Below are positions 47,480-60,081 of a stretch of DNA of 64,000 nucleotides, one piece after another (positions within the stretch are counted from its first letter, which is position 1; every line of letters begins with the position of its first letter). Source of the DNA: Sisyra terminalis. Taxonomy: Eukaryota; Arthropoda; Insecta; Neuroptera; Sisyridae. Made by a program: the position numbers and the translations under genes. The notes below the pieces were generated by a model. The model saw only the letters and a list, made by a program, of their open reading frames with translations. It was not told the origin of the DNA and searched no databases. Where the stretch lies: positions 6,262,001-6,326,000 of the forward strand of contig OY292278.1 in NCBI GenBank assembly GCA_958496175.1, written 5' to 3'.

Positions 47480-49060
47480 CTTTGGTGGAGAAAAAAAAAC
47501 ATATTTAGGGAAAATAAAGTTGAAAAATGAACTTTGAAAGTGGCCAATGCATCATTGAATTGTCTTGATCGTACGTGACTAGGACGGTTTCTAAATGAGT
47601 TAATGTTTACGTTGCACTATATATTCGGTGGAAGGAAGTATAAATATTCGTCCTATCATCAGTTTGATGTATGAGTTTGTTAAAGAAACTGATTGCTAGA
47701 TTTCCTCAGCATAATATCAGTGCCGTCAATAGAAATTTGTAATGCACCATCAACGACAAAGTAACACACAGAGAGAAAACATGTCTGAAGCAATCGTGTT
47801 TATTTAACGGCAACACAACATAAAGAGGTAGACAGGCGACAGAGCATCGAATAAAGTAGAGCTTCTGCTACGGAAAAGCTTCGTTTTTCCATACTTTCGT
47901 CGTCGTGTCACCATTCCAACATCGTCCAATCTCAACCTCCATGTACAACAAACCTTCGTTCGCTTTCACATCCTTCGTATTCATGTACATACGATATGTA
48001 CAAACAACTTTTCGACAAATAAAAAACGCCGTGTTAATCTAAACGGGGAATTTTTTGACATTGAAATGTAAACTTAACTCCTCCAACCACAATCTTTACA
48101 CCATTCCCCCGAATCATTCTCATCTATTATTCTTCGCAATTCATAATGATTTTCAAATAGAGATTAAAACCCACCCAAAACCAACACGTTTCAGATAAAT
48201 GTGCAAAATCTCTCGAGAAAATTTATCACATCCCGTTACCGTAAACCTTAATTCTCGTGCATATCATATTCAATGCGTTCCACTACTTTAAATCGGGAAA
48301 CAACTTGATATAATCCTGAAATAGAACCACTTAACATACGACCTCCATCCTCTTCAAACTTGTGATTAAAATGAAATACGATCGAATTAATACCCCCCAA
48401 AAAAAATTACCTGAACAAAGAAATATTACCATTGGTCTCAATTCAATTGTTGGATTAGTATAATAGTTTGCACAAAGGGAATACATTGGATTGATTGTCA
48501 AGTTATACAAATTTGAGTTTTCGCTTTTGTAATCCAGCAAATCAAAACAATGCCTCTGTTATTTGAATGGTTGGTAACCTATGGTAAATACGGGAAAATT
48601 AAAGCGGAAATTCAATAGCGAATTTCTTTATTGAGTTGAGAAAATTAACCTTGGAATTGATGGCTAAAATATAGAGGAAGATGAGTATTGATCTATTTAT
48701 ATTTAGTTCATTAAAATGGGGAAAGAATAAGAGGTATTTTTCTTTGAAATTTCACAATTTTTTGCCATTCATTTAAGTTTGAGATAGTTAAATTTTTCGT
48801 AAGTAATATTTTTTTAGTGGTGTTATGAAAAACAGTAGTAAACGCTATGCATTCCCGATCTTCCATCAATTAATGATCCATCAGTGTATTAAATCATGTA
48901 CTTTGAGTAGTTGTTCTGCATTTCTAAGAAAAGTTTTTCAAATAGATGTGGTGGCATTATCCATTGAATACTTTTCCTCAAGATAGGTTGAATCTTGGAC
49001 CATTGTCAAGTAAGCACCCAACTTTTACTAATTAAAGTTTTAAATATAATATTACTTATT
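47480..49060. other. Less repetitive spacer
   Basis: 47500-48550 is comparatively less A/T-rich and seems unique (CCATACTTTCGTCGTCGTGT, CCACAATCTTTACACCATTC). It shows no coding frame with support and might be regulatory. 48550-49060 is plain A/T-rich DNA. Confidence 0.35.
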
Positions 49061-49275
49061 TTTTAGTAGGAAAGTGGACTTAAAGGATGTAAATCCATAT
49101 ACTTATAATTAATTCAGCGAAGTTTCGGTCTTTTATTTGACCTTCATCAGGCTTCTTAATATAAGATGATGATATAAGTAAAATAAAGGTGAAATAAAGG
49201 ACCGAAATGTCAGCGAATTAATTATAAGTATATGGATTTACATCCTTTAAATCCAATTTCCTACTAAAAATTAAA
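49061..49275. mobile_element. Short hairpin element with one hammerhead-like motif
   Basis: Arms 49061-49140 and about 49195-49275 are inverted copies (GTAAATCCATATACTTATAA / TTATAAGTATATGGATTTAC). The left arm contains a hammerhead-like motif; the right arm keeps only its GACCGAAA half. Confidence 0.8.
49108..49160 (-). ncRNA. Hammerhead-like motif
   Basis: Minus strand: ATTAAGAAGC, CTGATGA, extra A, GGTC-N8-GACC, GAAA, CTTC, return GCTGAATTAAT. Stem I pairs AGC/GCT and ATTAA/TTAAT around a small loop. Stem III is weakened by a T where G is expected (ACTT for ACGT). Confidence 0.55.
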
Positions 49276-49369
49276 TAATATTATATATAATATCATATAA
49301 ATGTATGGACACAAGTTTTAAATATAGTTTTAAGATTGACTTTTGTTTGCACTTGATTGTACTGAAAAA

Positions 49370-50620
49370 AATTTTCGGTTGTACCTCGACCGAAAGAAAG
49401 AAATCCAATTTTTAAAAATCGATAGCTCCTCATTGTTAGATTTTTTCAAAAATTTTAACGGCTATAGATGGACCTAAATACGTAGAAGATTGTACCGAAG
49501 AACGTTTCTGACCTTAACCCATAAAAAGTTATGACCGATTTGGTAAATGCATTTATTCCATTGTTGAATTTTATAACGATCATGTTTTTTTTTCTACTGC
49601 AATACAGTTTGGGTGTTAATACATAGAAATATATCCCAAAAAAAAAATCCCTCTAATTCAATCCAAACAAAAGTTATAACAATTTTTGTAAATTTAATTA
49701 GAGTCTAACTATTTCATTGTTGAAAAACTACCACAATTTTGATGCTGTTGAAGTACAAATGCTTTTTTTGCTGACGTTTCCGGATGCTGGTCTCTAGTTT
49801 AATTTTTATACCTCAACCGGAAATAACATGCAGTTTTCCGACACTTACAGAATTTTCTTTAGAGATTTTTCAAATCCAACGACGGTATAATCTAGCTACT
49901 GTATTACTGAGGATTGTACCGAAAAAAAATTCTTCGTTTTCTATCCCAACTTCTTATTTTATCCCATCATTGCAGTTTTTACCATTAAGTATTGAGAGTC
50001 TTATTCCTCCAACAAAAACCTTCATAATTACCGTTGGCACAGAATTAGAAGAAATTTTTTTCGGTATAATCCTCAGCAACGCAATAGCTAGATTAACCGT
50101 CGTTGGATTTGGAAAATTTTCAAAGAAAAGTCTGTAATTGTCAGCAAACTGCATTTTATTTCCGGTTGAGGGTCAAACGAAAATTCAACTAGAGACCAGT
50201 ACCCGGAAGAATTCGCAAAAATATTCATTTGTACCTCAACAGAATTAAAATTACAGCCGTTTTCAACAATGAAGTAATGATAGCAATTACTCATTCAAAA
50301 CTCAACATAACTATCGTTGGGATTGCGTTAGAAGAATAATTTTTTCGGTACAATTCTCAGCAATACAATTACTAGATTGTATCATTGTTGGATTTGGAAA
50401 ATCTCCAAAAAGAAACCAGAAGTAGCCGGAAAATTATATTTTTTTCCGGTTGAAATAGAAATAAAAATTCTACCGGCACCATCAACTAGAGACCACCTTC
50501 CGGGAAAATCCGCAAAAAATTTCATTTGTACCTCAACAGAAGTCAAAATTATGGCCATTTTAGCAATGAAGTAATTAGATTCTTATTCCATTTACAAAAA
50601 CCGTTACAACCGTTGAGATA
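49370..50620. repeat. Cluster of related segments in both orientations
   Basis: 49806-49940 is inverted at about 50035-50172 and repeated directly with 50320-50460. Shared phrases are CGGTATAAT/CGGTACAAT, TCCAACGACGG/CCGTCGTTGGA, GTTGGATTTGGAAAAT, and TTTCCGGTTGAGG. A flanking phrase, TGTACCTCAACAGAA, appears twice (50231, 50528), with TGTACCTCGACCGAA at 49380. ORFs inside are palindrome-derived and not genes. Confidence 0.7.
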
Positions 50621-50779
50621 AAAAGAAATAATAAGCCGTTTTCGTCTAAGATCACCTAGTCGAAAATAATATTTATTCGGCCTTTTCGAACGAAATTTTG
50701 AAACCTGATGGTTCCGCCCCTAGGACTATATTATTAAAGGTTTTTTGAATTAGATTAGTTGTACAATTTAAGTTTGTTT

Positions 50780-52200
50780 CTATTCTTTATAACGTTAAAT
50801 CCATATATAGGAAAGTCTTGTATGGGTTTTCCATAGACGCAATCACTTTATTTAGGGATACTCAGAACAATTCCACGCTTAGGACTGATCCCTGACCATG
50901 TGAAACACCATTTTCCAATTCCATAGGAATGAAGAAGTGATTTCTAACTCTTACTTGAATTTTTATATTTTGTAAAATAATTTTAATTATTGCTTATACA
51001 CTTCCTTTTATCTTTCCTTGATGTAGTAGTTTCAGGACTCGAATGCTCCATACCATCTCGTAAGCCTTTTCGATGTCTAAGGCTATCATAGTGGAATAGA
51101 AGAGCATATTTTATTTTTCCAATTATAAGAGTTCGATGAATACACTTTTAAAAATCACTGGTATAAATGGTAACGAAAGAACAGCAGTTTTTGCCCGTTA
51201 AAGATCCATAAAATCATATTTCAAGATTGGTAGAGAAAAATTCCACCAAAGAATTGTTTTATAAAAAGAACTATCGAATATAATAAGAGCTCCCCCTCTT
51301 CTAACAGTATTTTTGTGTGCTATGGATATTCCATCACAGACTGAAATATTCTCCAGGTTTCCTAGCGTTCCTATGTAAAGAATCGAATTGTTGCAAAAGT
51401 TGCTGTCCTATTAGTTCACCGACGAAGATGAAGAGAATCTTTTGCAAGGCGCTAAAGTATATAAAGAAGACCTTTCTTATTGAAATTTCTTGTTTAGAAT
51501 TTCACATATTTTTGAGTCCATGCATGCCAGTTGATGGTGGCTCCTAAAGCCAAATTGGTTCCACAAGAAGAACTTGATTGAATTGATTGATAGAATTTTA
51601 CATATGTTACATGTCAGGGAAATGGGTCTATAGTTCTTCGGTGGATAAGGGGTTTTTCCTTGCTTGTGGATAGAAATCTTTATTGCAGTTTTTTTTACTT
51701 TTTGGGACGTGGTGGTTAGTTCAAATATGATTCTATAGTTCCAAATATTTTCCTGTTAATTGGGTTTTTATTATTTTCATTTTCTGTTTCCTTATCTTAC
51801 ATTTCTTTATTGTATTTACGAAAAATTTTATTGTTAGTTTTGTTTGCAAAAATTGCAGCCAAAAGTTCAGCAATAGGTTTAAATTTGTCACGAAATTTTT
51901 ATTTGCTACTTTTCAAATGATTTGGTTCCTATTTCCTCTGATATTCCAAATTTTTCTTCACAATTGTGTTGTATTAGTTTAGTAGTTTGGTATTACTTTT
52001 TTTAAGTATTCTTCTTGCATTAGCTCTTTTTTTGGTAGTCGATTTTAAGTAATATAAAGAGGGACGACTGCATTTTTGTGGTACATTTCTTCAATGCTTT
52101 TTTGACTTCTTTGACCGTATTTTTATTTTTCTGGGTCCACCAAAGGATAGATCTTTTCCTCAGAGTACTTTTAATTGTTATGCAGGCTTCTGCTTCAGAA
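50780..52200 (-). pseudogene. Decayed non-LTR retrotransposon reverse transcriptase
   Basis: Minus-strand frames show, in N-to-C order: SEAEACITIKSTLRKRSILW (pre-RT linker, about 52.2 kb), GKTPYPPKNYRPISLTCNM (RT motif 0 YRPISL, about 51.63 kb), NQFGFRSHHQLACMD (51.55 kb), motif A ALDIEKAYEMVWSIRVLKLL (51.05 kb), motif B GVSHGQGSVLSVELF (50.89 kb) and a ruined active site FLYMDLTL (50.80 kb; normally YVDDL/FADD). Many frameshifts and stops. The order and motifs fit Jockey/R1-type elements. Plus-strand ORF 51317-51547 is its shadow. Confidence 0.85.
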
Positions 52201-53090
52201 ACGAGGGTTTTGAAATAAATTTTGTCCTATTATTGAAGTATTTCGCTTAAAAGTATGAATAAAACTATATACTTACTTTCGACTGCAAGTATTATATTCA
52301 AAATGGGATAATATGAACGGAAAAATGGGAATAATTCTAATTGATTTGCAATTATTATGAGTTTAAAGTTTTACGAGGAAAGTTCAATCAATTGTATGTG
52401 TAATTTTGAGCATAAATTTATAAGTTGATACTGGGTAGAAAAATAGCTAGCACTCGAAGCGATTCTCTCGAGAGAAATTCTAATTGCCAGAGTTCATAAA
52501 ACTCCCCCACCCTACCCCACCGCCGATCTACGTAACATCTAGATGTATGAAATTCAAAGTTATAACCGACCCGTTTCACATCAACTTCTTTTTATTCTTC
52601 CCTATATATATATATACATTGTGCAAAATTATCTCAACAAAGTTTAAAAAGCGTACAAAACAGCCACTTTTTTTGCCAAACAACGTTTTTTTGCAGAATA
52701 ATTTCAAAAGAAAATGCACGCGAATATATCCCTTTTCTCTTCGAACGAAAAGAAAATGCGGCCAGATGGATGTGAAGTTGAAAATGTTTCCGTACTATAT
52801 GTAGTAGGTATATGTGGAGAGAAGTTGATAAAGTTATTCGTCGACGGGTCCCGTGGGATTGCTCTCAGCCAATTCAGTTATCCCGGTTGATATTAGTTAT
52901 AAATTTTTGTCTTGTTTTCTGCTATCACATATTTATTGACATATTAATCAATATCGAAACATTTTTTGCTCGAATCGTAGAGATAAGAAAGTCAAACACC
53001 ATTTTTTTTTTTTTTTTTTTGATAAGAAACCCGATTTCATTGTTTCAATGTCCCACGTAAACGATGGTGCAATTTATTAAAGATTATTAA
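52201..53090. other. Spacer, short ORFs unsupported
   Basis: Partly unique-looking sequence (CCGCCGATCTACGTAACATC at about 52520) with overlapping plus ORFs 52484-52804 and 52812-53060 lacking domains, and a T tract at 53002-53020. Confidence 0.35.
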
Positions 53091-53298
53091 ACGTTTAAAT
53101 TTACGACAATGATTTTCTTGACCAATCGTTATTGCAAACGCAGACGCCGCCGGACGAAGCGATTTTGTTTCGACTTACCAAAGGGGTTATCCCCAGGGAT
53201 AATACACAGGAATCGCGGCCATAGTTGATTACAAACACAATTACAGTCGACTGTTAAAACTGTCCCGAGGGATATCAGCTATATCATTTTATTAGAGA

Positions 53299-53327
53299 TA
53301 TAAAAGACGATGACGGTCCCAGTCATT
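53299..53327 (+). promoter_or_regulatory. Possible core promoter (TATA plus initiator-like)
   Basis: TATAAAAG at 53299-53306, with an initiator-like CCCAGTCATT 22-26 bp downstream, within a less A/T-rich block (53.1-53.8 kb; CGCAGACGCCGCCGGACGAA). Spacing is slightly short of the usual 28-32 bp. No downstream coding exon was found, so this is only a candidate. Confidence 0.25.
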
Positions 53328-53329
53328 TA

Positions 53330-54618
53330 GCCTTACATCTTCACTTCGTTTTGTACCATTTTATCCTTAATGGTTTCCTCAACGAATTTCCACCGAAAAC
53401 AACACACGACGTAGAAAAAAAAATCAATGAACCGAAAAATTTTCAAAACCTCATAAATAAATAAGAACCTTTAAAAGATTCTAAACGAAACGAACATAAA
53501 GTGTTTAAATTGCGGTGGTTTTAAAAACAGCGAGACGATTTTTCGTCCCGAACGGGGGACAGGGGGACGGGGGAGTGGTTGTTTTCCACGTTAATGTGGG
53601 GTGACATTTTACATGATGTATAGATCCCGAAATAGCTGTAAAAGGAGATATAATGTGTGTATATATATGTATATTATAAATATGAAGTTATGGGGGTTGT
53701 AAAACACACAATATACACGAGGACTTCCAAACGCGATGACATGGGGTGCGAAAAGTTTTAGCGCGGGAAGTAAAAGTTAAACGGAAGACGTTAAATGATA
53801 GCAATATAATAATGCACTGTACACATTTATATGGCGGCACATAGGTAAACATTATAGAAATATCCAAATGAAATTTTAGTTGATTAGGGGTTGCGATTAT
53901 ACGGGGCTGAAATGGATTTATGCGGTTTTTATGGGGGGTTAATAGAGTTGTGCTCTTAATGGGGATGATTTAGACGATTATGAGAATTGTTTATTGCCTG
54001 GTAAGGGTGGATATAATCTTGGTGAAAATGTAGGGGAAATTGAAAAAAAGGCTTAGGGAAAAACATGGTTGATATTCACTTGAGCTTTGTATCGGGATCA
54101 AAATTTTAAGCCGTGGATATGTGAAGTCGACCAAATTTTAATCCAATATCTATGGATAACATGGCAAGGAGAGGATGGGTTCTTTGTTGTGATTTAAGAT
54201 GAACAAAAGGACGAAATTTTATTGTGAATGAAAATTTATAAGGATCAACAACTTTGGATTGTTTTCAAGATTTTTTTTAAAGTCTTATCCTTTGGATTAA
54301 TTATAAAAAGTGTTTATTTCCCTTTTAACTTCTTTAAAATTTTAGATTTCTGTAGAAAAATCATTCTGCTATCAACAGGTATACTGTTATGAAAAGCCTT
54401 TTTCTTTTACTCTTCCAAACGTATAAAACCATGTTTTCTATGTCAATGACTTAATATTTATTTTGTCGTAATTAATTAAATTACTATTTAACTTTTTTGT
54501 CACAAATCTGTACGAACGATTTTCCATCGTTTGAAAAAATAAAATTTTCTTGACTTATCGGTATAGGGTCAATTAGAGGCATTTTATAATCATTATATTT
54601 AAAATGCCATCAATAACT
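53330..54618. other. Unique-looking spacer
   Basis: G/C-richer stretch to about 53.8 kb (GAACGGGGGACAGGGGGACG), then ordinary sequence. No open frame of note. Confidence 0.35.
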
Positions 54619-54622
54619 TTAA

Positions 54623-55359
54623 GGTAATAGTCTGGTAACTTATGCCTATTTTCATGACTTCTTTGGAGGGTGGTTTTTATAGGAAAATAAAAATGAATTA
54701 TCTTGAATATTTAGAGTGTTTTTATTTACATATTGAAAATATAAAAAAAAAATATTTGAAAAAAATTAATAGTTTATTACTATTATTATTGTCACTCAAA
54801 GTTGGAACCTCAAAAAAAATGCACGTGGGTGGCCCGGGTGATTTTGGCTCTTGATGTTATCTGATATCAAATATTCTTGATTATTCTTAATCTATAGACA
54901 TATCATTCTGGTCGGAACTACTGAAGTTAAATTTCAAGGATAAATAACAAAATGGCGGACTTTGAAAAAAAAAGTCCTTTTATTTTAGCAAAGAAATGGT
55001 TGTAAAATAAAAAGTTAGGGATATAAAAAATTCTCGTTAGTACCTACGAGAACTATAAGTGTGTAGAGTAGCCTGTTAAAATTTGAAAGCAATCGGTTGA
55101 GTAGAAAAAAAGTTAGGACCCGGGCCGACCAGAAAAACAATGTTTTGAGAAAAACGCGTTTAAAGTTCAACAACAAATTTTCATAAGTAAATTTATACTT
55201 ACGTTGGACTCCGAGGCGCTCTAGGAAACTCGTTATAACTCCCGAAATATTTCGAATTTCTGTCTGAAATTTTCACAGCATATTTTCAAGACATTGTACT
55301 TTTAAATTAAGCAAAAAAAAATTTTCGATTTTTTGAACCCAAGTTACCAGACTACTACC
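54623..55359. mobile_element. TTAA-type element, related family
   Basis: Ends GGTAATAGTCTGGTAACTT and AAGTTACCAGACTACTACC are inverted repeats. The left flank is TTAA (54619-54622); the right flank is GTAA, probably a mutated TTAA. Internally it shares GAGAAAAACGCGTTTAAAGTT with the other TTAA elements in the window. ORFs inside (54642, 55273) show no known domain. Confidence 0.7.
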
Positions 55360-55366
55360 GTAAATG

Positions 55367-55968
55367 ACTTCTGATTTTAAAAAAATTGATTGATGGATTT
55401 TTAGAACATTGAAAATGTCTTTTTTAAAGGGTTGAACTTTTAATCTACGGAAATGCAGGAGAAGACGAACATAATGATACAAGGGATACACATTGATAGA
55501 CCAGTGGTACTTAAGAATTAATTGATCGTACATTTGTGATGATATTTTAAGATTCGTTATTAATACTTTTGGAAACTTATCGGGCGATACAAAGCAGCTT
55601 CGGCCTTAGGGTTCTCTGGTTTTGGAAAAAGTATAATTTACGTTACCTTCCATTGAATAGGGAAGTATTAGGGCCTTAAGAAATTTGAGGAAATTTTTGT
55701 GAAAGATTCTGATTTTTTTCGCCGTTACCTTTAAAGCTCATGTGATATTTTCTCCTTTACTACTTACCAATTACCATTGCATTTTCTATTCTTCATGAGT
55801 CAAAAAAAATGTTTTTCTTCTAGAAATTTAATTAAACAACAAGAAGAACAATATTTTTTTCGAGTTTTGTGCAGTGATTATCGTTTTTTTTTTAATTTAT
55901 AAAAGCTCTGAAAAAAGATAAAATGCAATTTTTTCCATAAAATCTGCATCAATTAGTGATTTGCTCCG
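55367..55968. other. Spacer, nothing recognised
   Basis: Between the TTAA element and the interrupted MITE. Confidence 0.45.
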
Positions 55969-56935
55969 TTTATTTTGAAAGTGAGTTAAGTCCATTTTTA
56001 GAACAATTCTTATAGGATTATCATTTTTAACCATAGGAACATAAGATACTAAGCAGAAGGGAGTAATTGGCGTTTTTGTTAACAACTAAAATGAAATCAG
56101 TAATTTCTGAAAACTAAGAAGTTAAGGGTGGATCACCGTCAGAACAACAAAAAAATTTCGATTTTTTTTTCCATAAATGTCTTCTTATAATATTCAAGAA
56201 TAACGTATTTAAAGGATTGGAATAGCTGACTAAGGTATTTTCACTGATAAAAATTGAATAAATTGATAATAACATAAAAAAATATCTATAAAAAACTTTA
56301 AATGCGTTTTTCTCGAAATCAACTTTTTAAAACTGGCAGACAAGATTTCTCAGAAACTATCCAAAAGATTGACTTGAAACTGGAGAGTGTTATAGTTCAA
56401 CACGTCTTCTTGGTACTGAACCTCTGAAATTGGCCTAACCTCCCCCTCCTCAAAGTGGGAGAGGGGAAAAGGTCCAAAAAAATGTCGTTTTTTTTAACTT
56501 TTTTTTCAATGTTGCGCCATTTTGTGAATTTTCAACTTTTTTCGGATTTTCGAGGTTCAGTACCAAGAAGACGCATAACCAAAACTATATTCTTTGGAAA
56601 ATCATGATCCGACTTCCGGTTTCCGAGAAAACTTGTCTCCCGTTTGCCTCCTCATTTTTGAGGACCCTTTTTCAAAGCGCTGTAAAAGGGGGAGGGGGGA
56701 CATATCGGGGTAAATAAAAAAAAATAGTTCAAAACTTCAACTTGTACATGCCGAAGACCGTTTTTTAATATCTTTTAAAAAAAATGGCAGCAGTTTTAAA
56801 AAAGTCTTTTTTTTTTACGTTTTTACGCATATGATCTACCCTTAAATAATTAACATACCTTGTTCTAGTTACAAGAAGAAGAATCACCATATATAGATCG
56901 TCCTTGAAATGAACTTAAACCACTTTCAAAATAAA
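55969..56935. mobile_element. 245-bp MITE copy interrupted by a TTAA element
   Basis: Flanks 55969-56125 and 56842-56935 are an inverted copy of 60082-60326, with the same TTTATTTTGAAAGTG ends. The two halves are separated by the element at 56126-56841. Confidence 0.8.
56126..56841. mobile_element. 716-bp TTAA-flanked element, copy 2
   Basis: Terminal inverted repeats GGGTGGATCACCGTCAGAA and TGATCTACCC, flanked by TTAA at 56122-56125 and 56842-56845. The uninterrupted MITE copy at 60.18 kb has a single TTAA at this position, so TTAA is the target duplication. It is an inverted copy of 34932-35648 with nearly equal length. No transposase is encoded. TTAA targeting is typical of piggyBac-type (and Kolobok) transposons. 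Confidence 0.85.
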
Positions 56936-56999
56936 TCATTTGTTGGTCTTAAATGTGCTCTGAAAATAAAATGTAAGGTTTCGAAAATGAAACGTCGAC

Positions 57000-59253
57000 A
57001 ATTTTGACAATCAATATTTATTTAATTAATTAATAATTATTTAATGATAATATCAATAATTTACAACGTTCATACTTACATAGTAAAATATAATTAGAAT
57101 CACAGCCATGCCTAAATTTACAAACTACTATTTTATATTTTACATATATTAATCATCATATTTATTTATAAATTAATTAATGTACTCGTACAAAGGACCA
57201 AAATAGATTTCGAGTCTGCCAATAATTTGATTATAGATAATTTTATATATATGTATTATACCTATAGATATATTTTTTTTTAAAACATGTCATCTTTATT
57301 ATATAATATAATATATTTTTTTTATTGTATATTTGAACAAATTTTTCATAAAATATTTGGACTCAAAAAGGTGAAATAAAACATAGAACATTTTTCCATT
57401 TATTTTTTTTTTACGACAGACATATCTTTGTATCGAGAAATTGGCAATGAGTTGAACCAAGTTCAATTAAATTCAAAACTCAAATTGTCGGTTTAAACGA
57501 AAGAAAGTTATAAATTAGAACAAAGTTTGTTTTATTAAATACTATTTTTTTTATTATATAAGTAGTCACAAGCTATAAATACGATTAGTTATTTCCATGG
57601 TGTGGATCATTATTTAATGGATTTTTTTTTCTGTAGCTTTTGTGTTTTGTACGGAGTTAATTGCAGCGAAACTCGGTCGTTTAAAGTTGGATTTATGCGA
57701 TTGGGGGTTGAGATTGTTGTTTTTCAGAAAATTGAATTCGATTAAATATTAAAAATTGCAGACGAAAAATTAATTAAAGATTAAATTTAATCGATGAAAA
57801 ACGTTGTTTTTCCGGGGAAACTCATACATTTTTTAAAATACTGCAAATGAATCTTTAATCAGTATTTAACTGTGAAAAGAATAATCCTTGACACAAAAAC
57901 GATTTTAAATTTGGAATTGAGATCTTGTGATTTTTAAGTCGATAAAGTTTGAACAATTCATTGTATTAAGAAATAAAGGAGCCTAAAGTTCTGTACCAAA
58001 AAAGGTGAATTTTTTAATTTGAACTCAAATCTAAAGATATGAAAAGTTTTTTTATAATAGAGATTCAAAAGAGTTATAAAAACATGTAAGACTTATAAAA
58101 TAATTAATTTTTTCTTTCATTGAAAAGTTTTACAAAAGCGATTCACTAATTTTTTTTTCTATTTTCAATAAAAGATATTTTTCAATTTCGCATTTCAGTG
58201 AGCTTATTTCGCTGCAAGTTGTTCACTCCGCTACCGACAAAAGCCCATGGGGGAAAACTTGATTAACATTTTTTTTATTTAGTCCATTGAAAGCGCGGAT
58301 TATATTCAATTATATTAATTGCCACAAGAATAGATAACATTTGACATTTACTTATATATCTTTTCGAAGAAAATTTATTAACGCTAGCTTATTATGTAGT
58401 CAAATAATATACGAATGTACATGATTAAAATGTTTCACTTCAAAAAACGTGTTGTTGTATTCAAATCAAGAATTTCCAACGTCGACAATTTGCCGTCTAA
58501 TATCGTCAAATATTTATGCTGTCTGGGGTAGTTTATCTTTGTTAGTGTGACGAAAAGATGTTTAAAACGCCGAGCAACAAAAAATTATCATGAAAAACGT
58601 TTTTTTTTTCATTTTCTTTTTAATATTTTTACGATTTGACGCGTAATTGTTTATATTTTTATTGCAAAAAGAAAAGCAAATATCCTTCCAGACAAACACC
58701 ACCTCGTCTTTGTTTTTTTTTTTCAACAAATTTTCGCTCAACTAAACATTTTTTTTTTTTTTTTATAAAACAACTTTTTCCCTTTATAATACTTTTGTTT
58801 CATAAAAGCTCTATTATAATAACAGATTTCTTAAAAATATTATTATTTCTTTTAACAAATCAGCCTTGCTTTTATATAATTTTCCTTTAATATAAATAAA
58901 AGCGAACAATTTTTTTTCAACACTTTTCTCCACCAACACATTCTCTTATGGAAAATATCTCGACTTTTATTGGTAACTTTTTACATTTATTTATAGATAC
59001 GTAATCTAGTTACATTTACATATTATAATTTATTTCTTTTATATACTTTATTTAATAGAAGTAGAAAGTCTTTTTGGTTCGCGAATTTTATAAGTTTTTT
59101 TTTTTTATAAAAAAATACACAAGTCATAAAATTAGATAAATGAAATATTTAATTATTTTTTTATTTTTTCTTTTTTATTATCTTGGAAGCATTTATGTTT
59201 TAGGTAAAATATTTATTTGATCTTTAATATAAAAGATATAACTCGTCATACTG
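57000..59253. other. Downstream flank / possible 3' UTR of the Dpr gene
   Basis: Very A/T-rich sequence without coding features. Several TTTATT (AATAAA on the minus strand) occur within 250 bp of the stop, so the true poly(A) site cannot be chosen. The part next to the stop is the duplicated block 59059-59250. The ORF at 58636-58890 is low-complexity Phe/Lys and not a gene. Confidence 0.5.
59059..59250. repeat. Post-stop sequence of the Dpr gene, duplicated copy 1
   Basis: About 190 bp beginning four bases downstream of the dpr stop codon on the minus strand, so presumably 3' UTR. It matches 60503-60682 in the same orientation with few differences. Shared landmarks are GAAAGTCTTTTTGGTTCGCG, ATACACAAGTCATAAAATTA and AAAGATATAACTCGTCAT. 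The match stops almost exactly at the stop codon. Confidence 0.85.
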
Positions 59254-59381
59254 TTATGAGAAGGTAAATAGGGAAATTAGTTTGAATGCCATCAGGAAAA
59301 TTGAAGTGCAACTTGTCGCTGAAGATGACACACCGCCGCCAGATGACTCGTTTCCATGGTGCATGGCTTCCGGCTGCTCTC
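59254..59381 (-). CDS. Dpr-family receptor, terminal coding exon with GPI-type tail
   Basis: The acceptor AG is at 59383-59382 and the stop codon TAA at 59256-59254. Joining phase 1 to the Ig2 exon gives HVLNG followed by EQPEAMHHGNESSGGG, then a Ser/Thr/Cys stretch and a short hydrophobic end (IFLMAFKLISLFTFS). Insect Dpr proteins characteristically continue after Ig2 with G-E-x-P-x-A-M-x-x-G, so both the join and the frame are well supported. NES is a potential N-glycosylation site. Small residues followed by a hydrophobic C-terminus with no charged cytoplasmic tail look like a GPI-anchor signal, which is an inference. The exon was too short and lacked a Met, so simple ORF calling misses it. 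Confidence 0.88.
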
Positions 59382-60081
59382 CTAATAGGTTTTCAAAAAA
59401 GAAAAAACATGTTTTATTATTCATAAAAAAACCATGGAAAATTTAAAAAGAATTGCATCCTGTTTCTCAATGGAATTCCAAAAAAAAATATATTAATTAA
59501 TCATGGAATAGTAGGTCTCCAATTTGGCATATTTTTTTTGCAATAACTCTTTTTTGGACAAAAAGTTTTTAAAATCAATAAGCCATAAAGGTAATACAAG
59601 TTTAGTCTACCCATATAAAAATTAAGGCTAAAATCTGCTTACATTATGAAGTTATTTGATATTGGAATACCATTTTAAAAGTCAGAAATTTTCTCCGCTT
59701 TTATAAGAATTAAATCGAAGCTAAAGCTCAACTTAAGATCATATAGCTACTTTTAAGAAAAAAGGTCAAATAAAATGAAGAATAAGAGGAACTTTCTAAT
59801 AAAAAATGATTGAACAGGAGAAAATAAGGACGAAAATCCGGGAAAAATTAAACTAAAAAATTTCATATGTATGCTTTGAAACAATGGTTTAAAGAGCAAA
59901 AAGGAAATTCCATCAATTTTTAGGATTAGAAATAAAAAAGATTTACAACTGTACTTCTATTAAAAAAAATACGCAAGAGTATTTTAAACAATGATGATTG
60001 TTACATCCATTTTTGCACGAAATATTATTTTAGATCTAGTACTGTTGTGGCTACGAAATTACGATGGGATTAAATGACTCA

